From: Arbacia lixula
Lineage: Eukaryota; Echinodermata; Echinoidea; Arbacioida; Arbaciidae
NCBI GenBank assembly: GCA_963669155.1
Contig: OZ022577.1
Coordinates: 11,651,395 to 11,715,394 of the forward strand
Direction: 5' to 3'
DNA: 64,000 nt
Numbering within the stretch: the stretch's first letter is position 1; every line of letters begins with the position of its first letter. The notes below the pieces were generated by a model, which had not been told where the DNA came from, did not search any database, and worked only from the letters and a program-made list of their open reading frames with translations. Positions 24,101 through 38,830 of the stretch are shown here, in pieces. The position numbers were made by a program, and so were the translations under genes.

Positions 24101-25602
24101 CATAATCATAAATAAACTGAAACATAACATACAGTTGCCAGCAAAATTATTCAACCCCCATGCATTTTGGACATTCTGACCAAATGAGGACACATTTCAA
24201 CTGCAGATTATTACTTAATCATCACTAAATAAGTATTGAACAGATAGTTTATTACAATTAGATACCAGATCAATAGTCTTTGATTTGTTACAAAGTTATA
24301 GTTACAAACTGTGATTATTCATGCATGACGAGAAATAATCCAGGAAGCACATCAATGGTCACTTTCAAACTTTTCTGTGGTCATTGGAGCATAACTCAAA
24401 ATCTTTGCAGATCATGGTTTGTTAAGTCATTGCTTTGATAGATGACATAATATGCTTTAATTTGATATATGATTCTTAATATCTAAATTAATATTTTTTC
24501 ATTTTACCAAACATTTTAACAGTGAATTTCTGGTGAGAGCAGCTTCCATTGAGTTTGTATCTAGATATTGCCCATGAGATTAATAATTAAAATTTCAATC
24601 TGTGTCAAAATGAATTCAACCAGTGGTAGTACTAAAAATCATTTATCAAATAATGTGGGATATTATTTAATCTTTCATAAGAAGGAACAAAAAAGCCATG
24701 ATCACCAGCACATTACGACTCACGCTTCACCGATCACAGAAAGGTCTGAAAATGGCCATTATTGTGCTCACTGGGCCATATCTTTTCGTACTTGAATGAT
24801 CACAGTTTGTAACTATAAGAAAAGCACAGACTATTGATTTGGTATTCAATCGTAATAAACTATCTGCAAGAAATTGTGATGAAATTGTTTTACTTTGGAA
24901 GTAACATCTCAAATTATACTCCCTGGTTGTTGGAAATTATGGTAAATTCCAGGGAAAAATATGTGCTACACATAAATAGTTTGTAACAACATCTGCTGTG
25001 CATGTTTAAACTCCTCCATAATACAAATATAACAGCATGATATACCTATCTATAACATTTGTATAATAAAAAAAAAAAAATCTTTTTAAGGTTGGCACAT
25101 ATAACAAACTCCCAACATGTTTTTTGAGAGACAGCCCATAGATGTTGCTTTTTGGTTTGACAAACACACTTTTGTTTTCATATCTCTTATTCTTTTTGTA
25201 CTTCATGTGTCAATTACCATCACATCTTGACACACACAACAGACCCCCCGCCCACACAACCTCCTAAACGTCCCCCATTCCTAAAAGGCTTAAGTTTCGA
25301 CAAGTTGAGATGACTCCAAGTGGGCGTGATTTCAGACTGTAACTGCTGTATTTTGCACTGGGTTATAAGTTTCACACAAATGGTCTGCATTTCCCACATT
25401 CAGCATCATAAATACAGATTAAGAGCTTGCTCAGGTCTCCACCTGGTTGGTCCAGATTCACTGACGATAAATGAGTGACATCAACTGTGTACAGAATATT
25501 TAAAAAGTCTCTTAAAATTGGCTTCAACAAGGCACTTGCCACGCTAGTTACGACAACAGCCATGACAGTTTCCACTCTGACGAGAGGAGAGCAGACCTCG
25601 CA
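21101..25602. other. Region downstream of STX5, possibly a long 3'UTR
   Basis: About 4.5 kb of AT-rich sequence follows the STX5 stop on the minus strand. None of the ORFs looks coding, including a 159-codon plus-strand ORF at 21704-22183. An AATAAA on the minus strand at about 21127-21132 marks one possible end of an extended 3'UTR. RNA data would be needed to tell UTR from intergenic DNA. A Tc1/mariner-like insertion lies inside (24128-24920). Confidence 0.4.
24128..24920. mobile_element. Tc1/mariner-like non-autonomous element
   Basis: The left edge reads TACAGTTGCCAGCAAAATTA, of the type seen at Tc1/mariner ends. Internal inverted arms at 24241-24316 and 24799-24867 share AGATAGTTTATTAC, ATCAATAGTCT and TATAGTTACAAACTGTGAT. 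The interior lacks a transposase ORF. The right edge is only approximate because the outermost repeat has decayed. Confidence 0.55.
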
Positions 25603-25762
25603 TCAAGCAACAAAGACCACGAAGACTATGAAGAAGACGATGAGGACTAGAAACACTTTAATCATCAACCACCGGTTTGACGTCACAGACTGGAAATACT
25701 TGAGGAGTTCTCCGTGGGCTGCCTCTACATTGGTCACCGTGTCATCTACGTTGCTGTCAATT
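25603..25762 (-). CDS. STX5: STX5 last coding exon: end of SNARE helix and membrane anchor
   Basis: This exon encodes the end of the SNARE motif after Gln-Arg (IDSNVDDTVTNVEAAHGELL), then KYFQSVTSNRW and a hydrophobic tail anchor. The stop TGA lies at 25605-25603, two residues after the anchor. This is the arrangement of a tail-anchored protein. The TSNRWLM block is the most diagnostic syntaxin-5 sequence in the gene. Confidence 0.95.
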
Positions 25763-27807
25763 CTGCAGATATGAGAGAGGATTTAAAGATAAGGAAGCTG
25801 AAATAGGACTATGTCATACAGATGCCTCTGCCTTCCATTCAAATCATGAAAAATTGCTATTGCAATTACACTACAACCTTTCACCTCCATCTTCCTTTCA
25901 GAATTAATCCATTAAGTCTTTATTAGTTGAAATTTAAAATAACAGATGAAACTTTAGAAGAGTAGAAATCAGGTTAACTTGGCTTTTTATTTCCTTTTGT
26001 ATTAAAATAATAGGGATAAAATTCATAAAACATTGAAAATTCATGATTTTTAATCATCCCCAAACAGAAGTCATTGGTCATTGACCTAATGGACTGGCAT
26101 CTAAGCCTGCGACTGACAACACACGCACTCAGCTGGAATATGCAGCTGAGCTTTTTTCATTCGTTTCATGATTTGTTTGTTGTTGCTTCTTGTTTCATCA
26201 GGAATGATGAAAACCTTGATGAAAATATTTCTATGCCACTCCTTTCTCCAATGGAGGCCAGGTGGTCATGTTTCAGTGGACCGACCTTTGGATATACTTC
26301 TCCTGTTTGTCTACAAGTAAGCACTTGACTTCTTAGAAGTAATCAAGCGGTTTGTTGTTGTTTCTTTTGGGAGTCATAATAAAACCATCAAATAAGTATG
26401 GTGCATATTGGTCCTCCTGTATTCCCCAAATACAGGTCAGGGGTCATACAGGTCATCCTGCATTCCCCACAGAGGTCAGGGGTCACTGACTGGTCACTGA
26501 CCTTTGAACCTGCTCCTCCTGCTCCTTGACCATGTGAGCGAGCTGCTGGAAGATGCCTGAGAGCTCTACGATTGTGCTCTCAATGTTGTGCATGGTCTCC
26601 TCCCTGCTCTTGATGTAGTTATCCTGCTGTTCCACCAGCTGCATGGACTGCTGCTGTGCCCCCCGGTGCCGTGGACCCTCATAGCCGCTCATGTCGATGG
26701 TCATGTGACCGTTGGATTGTTGATCGTCCAGCACAGAACCTATATAGATCAACCATGATGATGACGATAACGATTACCATTTTCCATATATTAAATTGTG
26801 GACCTTTACATTATGACCATCAATATATCCTATATGGTAGCCCATGTTTATATAACTTGTTTTTTTCAATTGGCTCATAAAATTAACAGAATAGTGAGTT
26901 ATTACAACAAATATTGTGAAGTTATCATGAATGAAAATTGCAATGAAATCTATTTCATCTAGCCCCACACCCATTTCCATTCCCCCCCCCCCCCCCCCCC
27001 ATAATTGCAAGTTTTACCACAAGGTTTATACAACAGACAATAAACCACAGCTAAGAAGTAAAACAGAAAAATGCTCTGTCAACTGCATACAAAATTGTGA
27101 ATCTGTCAGAAGTTTTAGAACATAATTTAAACATGAGTAAAATGTGCTCTAAATCAAAAGAACACAAACTGTTCCTTTCATGTGATACTAAACATTTTAT
27201 GGGAAGCATTAAAATACATGAATGGTACGAATATGACCAATACATAACTTAAACCGAAACAGACTCTTCTCAAAATCTTACTTGATCGTGCTGATGATAA
27301 TGTCTGACTGGATGAAAACTGTTCTCTCCTTGACTTCTGATCTTTTAAGTTCTAAAAAGGAAATAATATTACAAAGAACATTAACCTATAAGCACCTGGA
27401 TATTGTTGAATAAAACAATACGCACAAAATCATTGATTATGCTTTGAATTTCTGAAAAAAAAGTGTCTTGTGTAACAACATTTACACTCAACAACTGTTG
27501 TGAGTTCACATGCACTCAGAAAAAAAGTGAATAACATCAATTTTGAGGACCCTGACCCACATGATGTCTCCATCTTTCTCATACTACATTATATTAGATT
27601 ACATATTGTATTTGGTTTTTCATCTTTGTATGCCTTTGTTACAATGTTGTTACATATTATAGTTCTTTAATGGTCAAATAAATAAAACATACTAAATAAC
27701 ACTCATGATGTCTTTTGTGGAGAAACAAAATGTGTGTTTGTCATAAAGGAGTAGTCATGAAACATTTTCTACCCCAAATGTGTGACTGCAGCCTCAAAGT
27801 GCATGTA

Positions 27808-27856
<49 letters not shown>

Positions 27857-30800
27857 ACAGTTTTGAGAAATTTAAAGCTGGAACTAGGCATCCACAAACC
27901 ACATCAGGGAGGAAAAATGCAAGGGGGCAAGGGGGCCATCGCTCAGAATTTTAGAACAGTTACACTTAAACTCTGCTTTCTTTAGGACATTCAAATCTTA
28001 CAGAAAGGTGCACATAAAATCTACTTTCTCACCTGTGTTCTGACTTCAAGAACATTCTTGAATGAATTAGACATATTTGCTAGTCTGGACTGAAGAGATA
28101 ACACGACCGTGTTTGAATGTGTCTGTATGTGACGTCCATTTTGAGAGCCACCCTGTTTTACAAGCTGTCAAATAATAGAAAGGAAAGAAAAAGGGATAAG
28201 TATAAGTTAAAATCAATTGGGACATTCTAAAAGTATCTTTCAATTGACAAACTACTCTCATTTAGTCTTCACCCTGATAAGGACAACATATTTGACTTAG
28301 AAATTGTTATAAACGTGGAAAATAATGTTACCATAATAGTCCTACTAAATTTTATCCCAGATAAGGACAACATAATTGACCTAGAAATATAAACCTGGAA
28401 AATAATGTTATCACAATAATTCTACTAAATTTTATTCCAGTGAATGACTAGAGTAACTGACACAACATCTATGTCAAAAGAGATTGGTGCACTGTACATA
28501 AATTGATAATTATATAAAGCATAGCATTTCAAGTTTGAAGTGACACTATTCATACAACCCATCAACTGTAGACAACAGATTAGATACATTTTGGACATAT
28601 ATGACCTTATGGGTAATGGGTGGTAGTGGTAAAGTCAGAGGACCCATAATCATGATAGAACCATTTTCTCATTATCACAGGTACTAGTATGCACAAATTT
28701 ACAAACTGCAAAGAATAAAAAATTCAGCAGCTAGGCTTATTGCTAAACATTGTTTTTATGTGAGTCTGTTACTCCACTGCTAAGGGAGCTTCATATGCTA
28801 AGGTTTCATGAATGAATTGATTTTAAGATCCTGTTGCTTACTTTCCAATTTTTGATAAAATCAGCTCTGGTCTATCTTCAACAGTTAATATAAGAATATT
28901 CACCCTTCCGTAATTTGCGCTCAGGCAATAAATCATTCTTAGTACTTCCTGCCACCAATACCCAGTCTTATGTTTCCTGATCTTTTTATTCAGCATCCCC
29001 TCAACTTTGGAATAATCTACCTCAGAGCATAAAACAGGCAGACACAACAGACAAATTTAAATCTATGTTAAAAGCCTACTTTTTAGTTAAATAGTTTTTC
29101 CTTAGCATATGCAGCTTCAACTGTCTACTGTCAACATATATAATTCGATTTTAGCTGAGTTCCTTGTCTTTCTATTCAATTTTTCCTTAAGCTCTTAGAG
29201 ACATTCTTCGTGATAAGCACTATATAAATGCTGTTAATCATTATTATTATCATTATTATTATTATTATATGATTTCAATGAGTATACAGTAATTCAGAGA
29301 TAGTTCTTTCACCTGTGGTCACGGCAGAATGATTCTTGTACCCTTATCCACTCCTACTCATTAATACTTTAAAACTAACTAAAATAGAACCTATATCCAC
29401 ACTAAGGATGAGATACTCATACAAAAAAAATCTTTAAAGTTCTTATTAAATTCTTACCTGCTGTAACTGGCCGATCTGTTTATTCAGACTGTTGATGTCT
29501 TGCTTGATGATGTAGGTGAGTTCTTGAATCTCCACAGATTTGTCATCAAATAATGACTTTCTCTTTGCCACTGTAGTGCATAGAAAGGTCAGTACAGTAC
29601 GCATACATTAAAAACTGTGAAATTATCACTTGCACACACTACATACAAAGACTGCTAAATATAGGACTCCACAGAATGAATTTTAAACAAAATGCCCCTT
29701 CTTCCAGCTGATATGCCTAACGAATACCTATGCACAAGAACATCCTTTTCACACTGAAACTTCCAAACATTTGCTATTTCTTTTTCACGCAACCAGACAA
29801 TAATGTTTGATATTACCAATTCTTCAAATTTATACTTTTTGTTGAAAGGCTAATGTCTATACAATCTTTAAGACTACAATCAAACTTTCTCTTGCTCTTC
29901 CATTCAATAAGTTATATATTTTTTTAAAACCATTTGTTAAAGGGTACCACCAGGCAGAAATTTAACTCTCTTATATCAAAGATATATCTCAAATGAACCT
30001 ACGAAACAAGTTTGAGATCCTGAATTTACGATATTCTAATCGATCACATCCAGCAAAGCCCTACGTTTCACCCTAGCTGCATGTGTACACATTATAGCAT
30101 GAAAGTTACAGCGAGCGAATGTGATCGATCAGTATAACATACGCGTATTGATCTAGCAGACGTGCAAAACAAACAGACATGCGGAACATCGCGATAGCCG
30201 ATGTTCTGTGCGATGTAATAGTTCATTTAACTTTTCTTTAATTACAGAAACATGCGATTGATATCAACAAAACGATGAAGCATTGGTTTGGTAATGCCAG
30301 GAGGTCCCCTTTAATTGTACAATATCACTTGGGGAACATTGTTGGTATATTACAAAAACAATTCAGCACATTGGGCTATACTTACGTATTGTTAACTTTT
30401 CTAATTTGGTGAAAGTATTGCTCACATCTTTTCCAATTTTCCTGCAATAAAAGACATTTACAATCAATACAAAACACATTTCATCTGCACAGTACAATTC
30501 TTTCTTCGATCATGTTTAATAAGGCAATGTAAAGTTTTTCAAATAAATATTCATCCTAATATCAGAAATGTTACCAACTGATAAGACTAAAACTTGATTG
30601 TTTAAAAATAGTATATTTAAGTTTCTTTTATTTCCATACTGAATACATTCACAAAAGTGAAATGACCAAAAGTGTTACTGCTTAAAAAAAAAAAGTCATT
30701 TTAAAGTAAAGTTGTGTTTATACAATATCGCAGGCACTACACATGTTCCAAAGAAACAAAATGAACAGATTCCTTGCATCCCAACAAGCAGGCTTCCAAA

Positions 30801-31658
30801 GTGAACAACTCATTGTGTGTCCAAAAGCCAATTTATTCACATCATTTACTTTCTGAAACAATAAAATGTACCAGAAATAAGTATTCAAAATCAAATTGAA
30901 GAGTTATGTATTTGAATGACTTACTTTGCAATTCTCATGAAGTCTGTGTGCTGTTGTGGTCTACCATTGGCTTTGTTGGATGCAACTCCATTGCCCTGTA
31001 ATTGGTGTAAAACGTAAGTTCATGTTTAGCATGAGTGTCAAATACGAACAATATTTTTCGTCTGCAAAGTTCACAATGCTGTCCAAGCCCATAAACAGCT
31101 CATCTCCTGTGGCAATAAAAATATTGTTTGTGTTATTGCAATAGAAATTGGAATTAGAGTTTAGTTAATACAAACTACAACTGAAAGGAACAGAACCACA
31201 TATTCCCCCCCCCCCCCCCTATCCTAAAACATGATTGACTGGAAAAATAAACCCTAAAATATGTGAACAGAAAGGTAGAAATGGGGCATAGAAGGTCATT
31301 AGAGAGTGAGAGGTAGACAGAGATTGCAATGACAAAGACAAAGAGAAAGACAAAAAATGGGGAATGGATGGACAGGGAAGGGGATAATAAAGTATTAGTA
31401 CACATTTTCCAACGGCCATAAACCAAAGGGCCCGCCCCTTCATACCTGTCTACTTTGCATGGACTTGATAGTTGAGAGGAACTCGTGTGTGCGGTCGCGA
31501 CACGTCATATCTAATGGATCTGCTGCCCCCACTGCTGAGAGTGTTTCGGGCGGAGTGTTGTGAGTAGTGATGGTCCAACCACCTCGCTGGTGTGACTTAC
31601 TGCTACTGGGAGACGTTGGGTTGTCGTCAGTAGATGTGTGGCGGCGTCTACTGTACAT
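25603..31658 (-). CDS. STX5: Syntaxin-5, ER-Golgi Qa-SNARE (complete, 8 coding exons)
   Basis: Qa-SNARE for ER-to-Golgi and intra-Golgi fusion. Exons in transcript order: 31446-31658, 30925-30995, 30386-30441, 29458-29570, 28033-28164, 27282-27351, 26502-26739, 25603-25762. All junctions are GT-AG and phases agree. The total is 1053 bp, giving 350 aa against about 355 in human. Features: an N-terminal RRR (residues 4-6); a second in-frame Met51 followed by DRTHEF, the Sly1/SCFD1-binding peptide; the Habc helices; a SNARE helix running from about residue 258 with the zero-layer Gln292 in VKEQEE; and a C-terminal anchor WLMIKVFLVLIVFFIVFVVF ending two residues later. An upstream acceptor at 31685 suggests a further 5'UTR exon. 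The match to syntaxin-5 is clear over the whole length. Confidence 0.96.
27806..27857. repeat. (GT)n(GA)n compound microsatellite
   Basis: A GT run is followed directly by a GA run, in STX5 intron 5. It is a simple sequence repeat with no further content. Confidence 0.95.
28690..29275 (+). mobile_element. Decayed LINE 3' end in STX5 intron 4
   Basis: Plus-strand translation with frameshifts gives the C-terminal part of a non-LTR retrotransposon protein: RIKNSAARLIAK, later SPQLWNNLP and FKSMLKAYF. It is followed by a short UTR and an (ATT/ATC)n tail at 29238-29272. Stops and frameshifts show it is dead. It is opposite in orientation to STX5 and 5'-truncated. Confidence 0.75.
29937..30314. 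mobile_element. piggyBac-like MITE (TTAA) in STX5 intron 3
   Basis: TTAA at 29937-29940 and 30311-30314 bracket inverted ends AGGGTACCACCAGGCA and TGCCAGGAGGTCCCCT. A 50-bp part of its interior (29977-30027) recurs at 56692-56742 in MTR intron 1, which marks a dispersed family. It has no ORF. Confidence 0.75.
31446..31658 (-). CDS. STX5: STX5 exon 1 with two alternative start codons
   Basis: The exon encodes MYSRRRHTST and onward; residue 51 is a second Met opening MTCRDRTHEF. Mammalian STX5 makes a long ER-retained form (retrieval signal RKR near the N-terminus) and a short Golgi form by using two starts. This gene keeps both: Arg4-Arg6, then Met51 just ahead of the DRTxEF motif. I chose 31658 as the start because it matches the long form. 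The exon is preceded by a plausible acceptor at 31685. Confidence 0.85.
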
Positions 31659-31684
31659 GGGTGTTGTCTGGCATGTCCCAGCCT

Positions 31685-32675
31685 CTGCAAAGTGCATTGT
31701 TTGAAATAATGAATTAAAAAGTGAATCAGATTTATCTGCTGCGAGCTTCCACATGTATGAGTGGAGGCAGAAGAACAGCAGCAACAGTTGGACATTGATC
31801 AAGAAAAACGCCGGTAGGACAATTTTTAAAAAATAGTTAATTTTAACTTTAGATCTAGATCTGCTCAGCCTCTTTGTCAGAGTGACTAATTTTACTTTAT
31901 ATTTTAACATTAAGTTAAATTCACTTCAACTTAGACATGTTAGATTCTTACTTTTATCAATATACTTTATAGTCTTAACTCCAATTCTAAGCATGATAAA
32001 TGTTACTATTGTGCAGTGTTAATGTCAGTTACCATCATCAAATGTTACCTAGACTTATCCTATCCTATTCTTTTAGGCCTAATCTTAATGACTCACTCAT
32101 TTGTACTGTAGTAAAATAACTAAATAATCTGGTCCACGTTCCACTTACTCCGTGGCGTTTATGGTTTGTTCAACGAAGCCGGCCTTTATTACTCCCGACA
32201 GCCTAAAGTACAGGCAAGATAGGGAAGTTGACAAATGAAGAATTTCCGTGTCAGAAAGTCGTCGATCGTTGCAAAATCATTGTATTTGTAAAGCACATAG
32301 TCATAGGGTCACAGTGCAGTGTACAAAACAATCGCTGCAGTTTACCGCATAGACACAACGTTGGTGAAACAGCCGGTCGTCAAAAATAGTGTAGTCGTGT
32401 ACGTGTACGCATTAACAAAAGTGCACATTGCGAATGTGTATCTCTTCGTCGCGCGCTGCTGCTGCGCTGGTTGACGTAGCAAACGCAGGTGTATGACGGG
32501 ATAGGTGAAGCCTTGCTGCAATAACCATGTATCCCACTCTCGGCAAATAAATGTTATACTATAGGCATGCGCCCGCTATCGGTGAGTAAGTGAATAGAGT
32601 AGGTAAAAAATATAATATATTTTTTACCTATATATATTATATACCTGTATCAACAAATTAAAGGAATTTCGACCC
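31685..32675 (-). promoter_or_regulatory. STX5 5' region (UTR exon and promoter expected)
   Basis: The stretch runs upstream of the first STX5 coding exon. The acceptor TTTGCAG near 31685 implies at least one upstream non-coding exon. I cannot place its donor or the transcription start. A near-palindrome, AGGTAAAAAATATAATATAT and its mirror, lies at about 32600-32632. No coding sequence is recognised. Confidence 0.4.
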
Positions 32676-33076
32676 GGAGCTCAAGAGGGCGCTGTTGGAT
32701 GACGTCACAATCATCGCCATCTTAGTTCCGAAGTTTGACGAGTAACGCTGTCAATCAAACTGGTAGATTGCGGATATGCGTTGCTTGCCCTTTCACGTAC
32801 GTTGTGAGCGCTAGCCGAGGGAGCTATGCCAGTACACGTTTGTGCATACCGTAAACGGCGTAATGTACATGTACGTGGGCGGAGCCAGCAGGGAACAGCC
32901 GCCGAATCATGAGCCGAACTGTATTTCGGCATACCTAGATTGAGAATCGACATTCTTCGGGCATTCGGAACATGGCATTTGCGTAACCGGTGAAATTATC
33001 GAATAACATTGCCGTCATTGGACAACACGTACTGTCCGCTCATGCGCTTACATGGAATAACGCCCTCTTGAGCGCC
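32676..33076. mobile_element. MITE with 24-bp inverted ends
   Basis: Ends GGAGCTCAAGAGGGCGCTGT (32676 on) and its inverted partner at 33053-33076 agree at about 19 of 24 positions. The interior is non-coding and contains a consensus CRE, TGACGTCA, at 32700-32707. It sits upstream of STX5. It directly abuts a sequence (33077-33118) that is repeated in inverse near 52443-52489. Confidence 0.6.
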
Positions 33077-34748
33077 GGTGTCACCGCGTCAGGTGGCACC
33101 AGCGTCAGATGACCCCATTTTTTATGGTGTCGCTGAAGAGACACACAGATGGAAAAAGATGCATCATGCTAACGCTATTGTTTGTAGATATCCGATGACT
33201 AGAAGACACCATAATAATTTTTTTATTTATCTCCTACATTCATTTTTGTATTGTATCCTCAAATGTTCGGATGAATTTTACGCTGACCGTACCTGGACAT
33301 CTGACGCGAGATGAAGCAAAATCGCAGCGTAGCGAACTCGAAATTCGCGTGCGCGTGCGTGCTTTTTGAGGGCCATAGTGTAGGATTGTTAGTACATATG
33401 TATACCCCATAGCTAGCTGCAGCTAGCTGCACGTACGTCGTCTAGCTCAGTGAGTGTTATTATGTACCATAGTACCACGTTAAGCTCTGGGCTACTCCAG
33501 CTATGACCGCTTGGAATACAGTTGACTCTGAAAGTGATCTGCGAGGTTGGTTAGCAGATTTTGACGAGACTTCCTATGTTCTGTAACATCTGTTGTCATT
33601 TTTCGAGTCTGCAAAGTCATTATTGCACTTTATTGTTGCCATGTTGGCTATCGGAAGACGCCTCACTTTTGCAGGAGCAAGTGCAACAACAGCACTCAGC
33701 ACTGCACTTACGTGTAGCTGAAACTAGTGACATCAAGCATGTCAGGTAAGTAATCTGTTAGTATTACTATTATTAATTAGTAACGTGGGGCCTGTTTCTG
33801 CATTAGAATGCCAGCGGCATCTGATATGGAACTCACGTTAGCGCTAATAATGCTAAACTGATTCTCGAAGAGAATGCTAAGTCAGATATCAGTGACAGTG
33901 ACATCTCGTATATTATAGATTACTGGATCAGAATTTTCAGACAAATTGATAGCCTTTCTCTCTAAACTCTGCAATAATTAATAAAATATCAGGTTGAAAT
34001 GATTGTGATTTTTTTAAATACGGGGCGAAGTATTGTTTAAAAATGTGATTAATCTATGGCTTGATGTATAACGTATCATTTTCATGAAGATTGGTGTGCC
34101 ATAACTGCCATCATCTCATTTTCTTCTGTTAAATCAATTCATCGATTTTCTTTAATGCTTTTCATTTTGGTCATATTTGTGTTGAAAGATACCATGTAAA
34201 TGATAGTCTTGCAAACATGCCATTCTTAAAATAAATGTCTGAATATTGAAGAAAGGGGTTATCACATGTGTTGATATTCACAACTGAAGCAAAAATCTTA
34301 ATCACACATAGTCTAGACTCCATCATTCAAAAATAAATAAGCGAACACGAGTGAATTTTCAACATTAAACAGTGTTAAAAATGTTGGATTGCCTAGACTA
34401 GCCCTCTGATCTACGGAATGCTCTAATCATAGTCAACATTTTGAAATATTTGTTATCCTTTTCATGAATCTCGCCTTCAATGGAGTGATATTAAACAAGC
34501 AAACCTCTTTCCCCACCACAGCTGATTTTATGTTTAGCGAATTTTGACAAAATGCAGCAGAAATGTTATCATAGAACGTCCGATCGAGAACAATAGATAC
34601 GACAGGGTCCGAGCAGTTCCAGCATTTAGAGCTGAGGGTACAGTTCGAGAATCACCTCAGTGCTACATGTAACTATTGGAGTTAGAGCTAAGGTTAGAGT
34701 TGTCATCGTGTCGAGAAACGCCCATGGTTGTAACTTTATGACTCTGTC
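33077..34748. other. Non-coding region between STX5 and satellite
   Basis: It begins with a 42-bp stretch inversely repeated at about 52443-52489. The rest has short ORFs only. A donor-like CAGGTAAGTA at 33744-33753 follows an open stretch, but I recognise no protein and would not call an exon. Confidence 0.4.
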
Positions 34749-35800
34749 TAATCATAACATACTGAATGGGAACTTCTACTTTTGGCTTTCTCTCTATTCA
34801 AATAGTTATATTTTGTCAAAATCATGACAAAATAATGATAAAGTAGCAACCTTATTCAGTTGTTGAGAGTTCTATCGATCATTTTAATACATGTACCAGA
34901 GACTGTACCAGACTGTGTAATCATAACATACTGAATGGAACCCTCCAATTTTCTGCACTCTCCTTTTTAATGAGTCCTACTTTGTCAAAATCATGACAAA
35001 AATAATAACGCAGTACTTCCCATAATCAAATTGACTTGATATTCTATCAGTGTAACATATGACAGGCATCAGTCCGGTACCATGAGCGTTAATCCAGTAC
35101 CAGACTGTTTAACAACATACTGAATGGAGGCTTCTACGTTTCGCTTTCTCTCTGTTCAAATAAGTCAAATTTTGTGAAAATCAAGACAAAAGAATGATTG
35201 ATATAGTAGCAGAGTTGATTTCGTATCCTATCAGTTTAACACATGATGAGAGCCAATCCGGTGCCACGAGCTTTAATCCAGGATCATACTTTTAATCATA
35301 ACACACTGATTTGAAACTTCTAATTTTCGCCTTATCTCCTTTGTCGAGATAACCCTTATCGAGTTGATTTTGTATTCTTTCATATCATGAGCGTCATTTC
35401 AGTGCCAGACTGTTTGATATAATCATAACATACTGAACAGAAACTTCAAATTTTTGCTTTCTCTCCTTTCCAATGAGTCTAATTTCTCAAATTTATGACA
35501 AAATAAATTTTAAGTAGCACCCTTATCAGGTTGATTATGTATTCTTTCATTTTAACATATCATGAGCGTTAATCCAGTACCAAACTGTTTTATATATTCA
35601 TAACATACTGAACAGAAACTTCAAATTTTTGCTTTCTCTCCTTTCCAATGAGTCTAATTTCTCAAATTTATGACAAAATAAAGATAAAGTAGCACCCTTA
35701 TCAGGTTGATTATGTATGCTTTCATTTTAACATATCATGAGCGTTAATCCAGTACCAAACTGTTTAATTACATCATACTGAATGGAAACTTCTATTGTCC
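34749..35800. repeat. Tandem satellite, about 6 units of 127-192 bp
   Basis: Units begin with the phrase AATCATAACATACTGAA at about 34749, 34919, 35111, 35294, 35421, 35597 and 35766. Each continues through TTTGTCAAAATCATGACAAA and ends near GCGTTAATCCAGTACCA. The last unit is truncated. Inverted, diverged units occur at about 39690-39802 and 41077-41270. The array lies directly upstream of the TLE-like exons. Confidence 0.85.
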
Positions 35801-35960
35801 ATTGATTGTAACTCCTGTGGGATGACAGCCAATGAAGTCATAGGATTGTAGCTGTTGCCATGGTTCCCTTGACCAGTGATTGTAACTACTCTGGGATGAC
35901 AGCCAATGGACTCAAACGATTGTAGCTGTCACCATGGCACATGAACATAGGGAACTCCAT
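35801..35960. repeat. Direct duplication of about 76 bp
   Basis: Two adjacent copies share GATTGTAACT, GGGATGACAGCCAATG and GATTGTAGCTGT plus CCATGG. The stretch follows the satellite array without a break. No function is evident. Confidence 0.7.
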
Positions 35961-36248
35961 AGAAACCACTTGGTTATTGTAGCAGCAGGTTAAACACCCC
36001 GTTCTTCTGGCCCCTCACTGCTAAACTCTTTATTTAACAAATGAACACGAACTAACAAGAACCAATTAGCCTCTTTTTTGTACGATTTAATAGTAAAGTA
36101 CATGATCATATGGCTTTTCTCATCAAAATATAAATGTACTAAAAGGAAATAAGTCTGCAGTTTTTACTATTTCACAGTCAACCTCTTAAATTGTTGCGGA
36201 ATTACTGCAATACATGTTGTGATTATCAACCTGACAAGGGTATTTTGA

Positions 36249-38830
<2,582 letters not shown>

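Noticed and set aside
33561..33749. Possible first exon ending in a donor-like AGGTAAGTA
   Set aside because: The peptide is unrecognised, no matching downstream exon was found, and the region is bordered by repeats.
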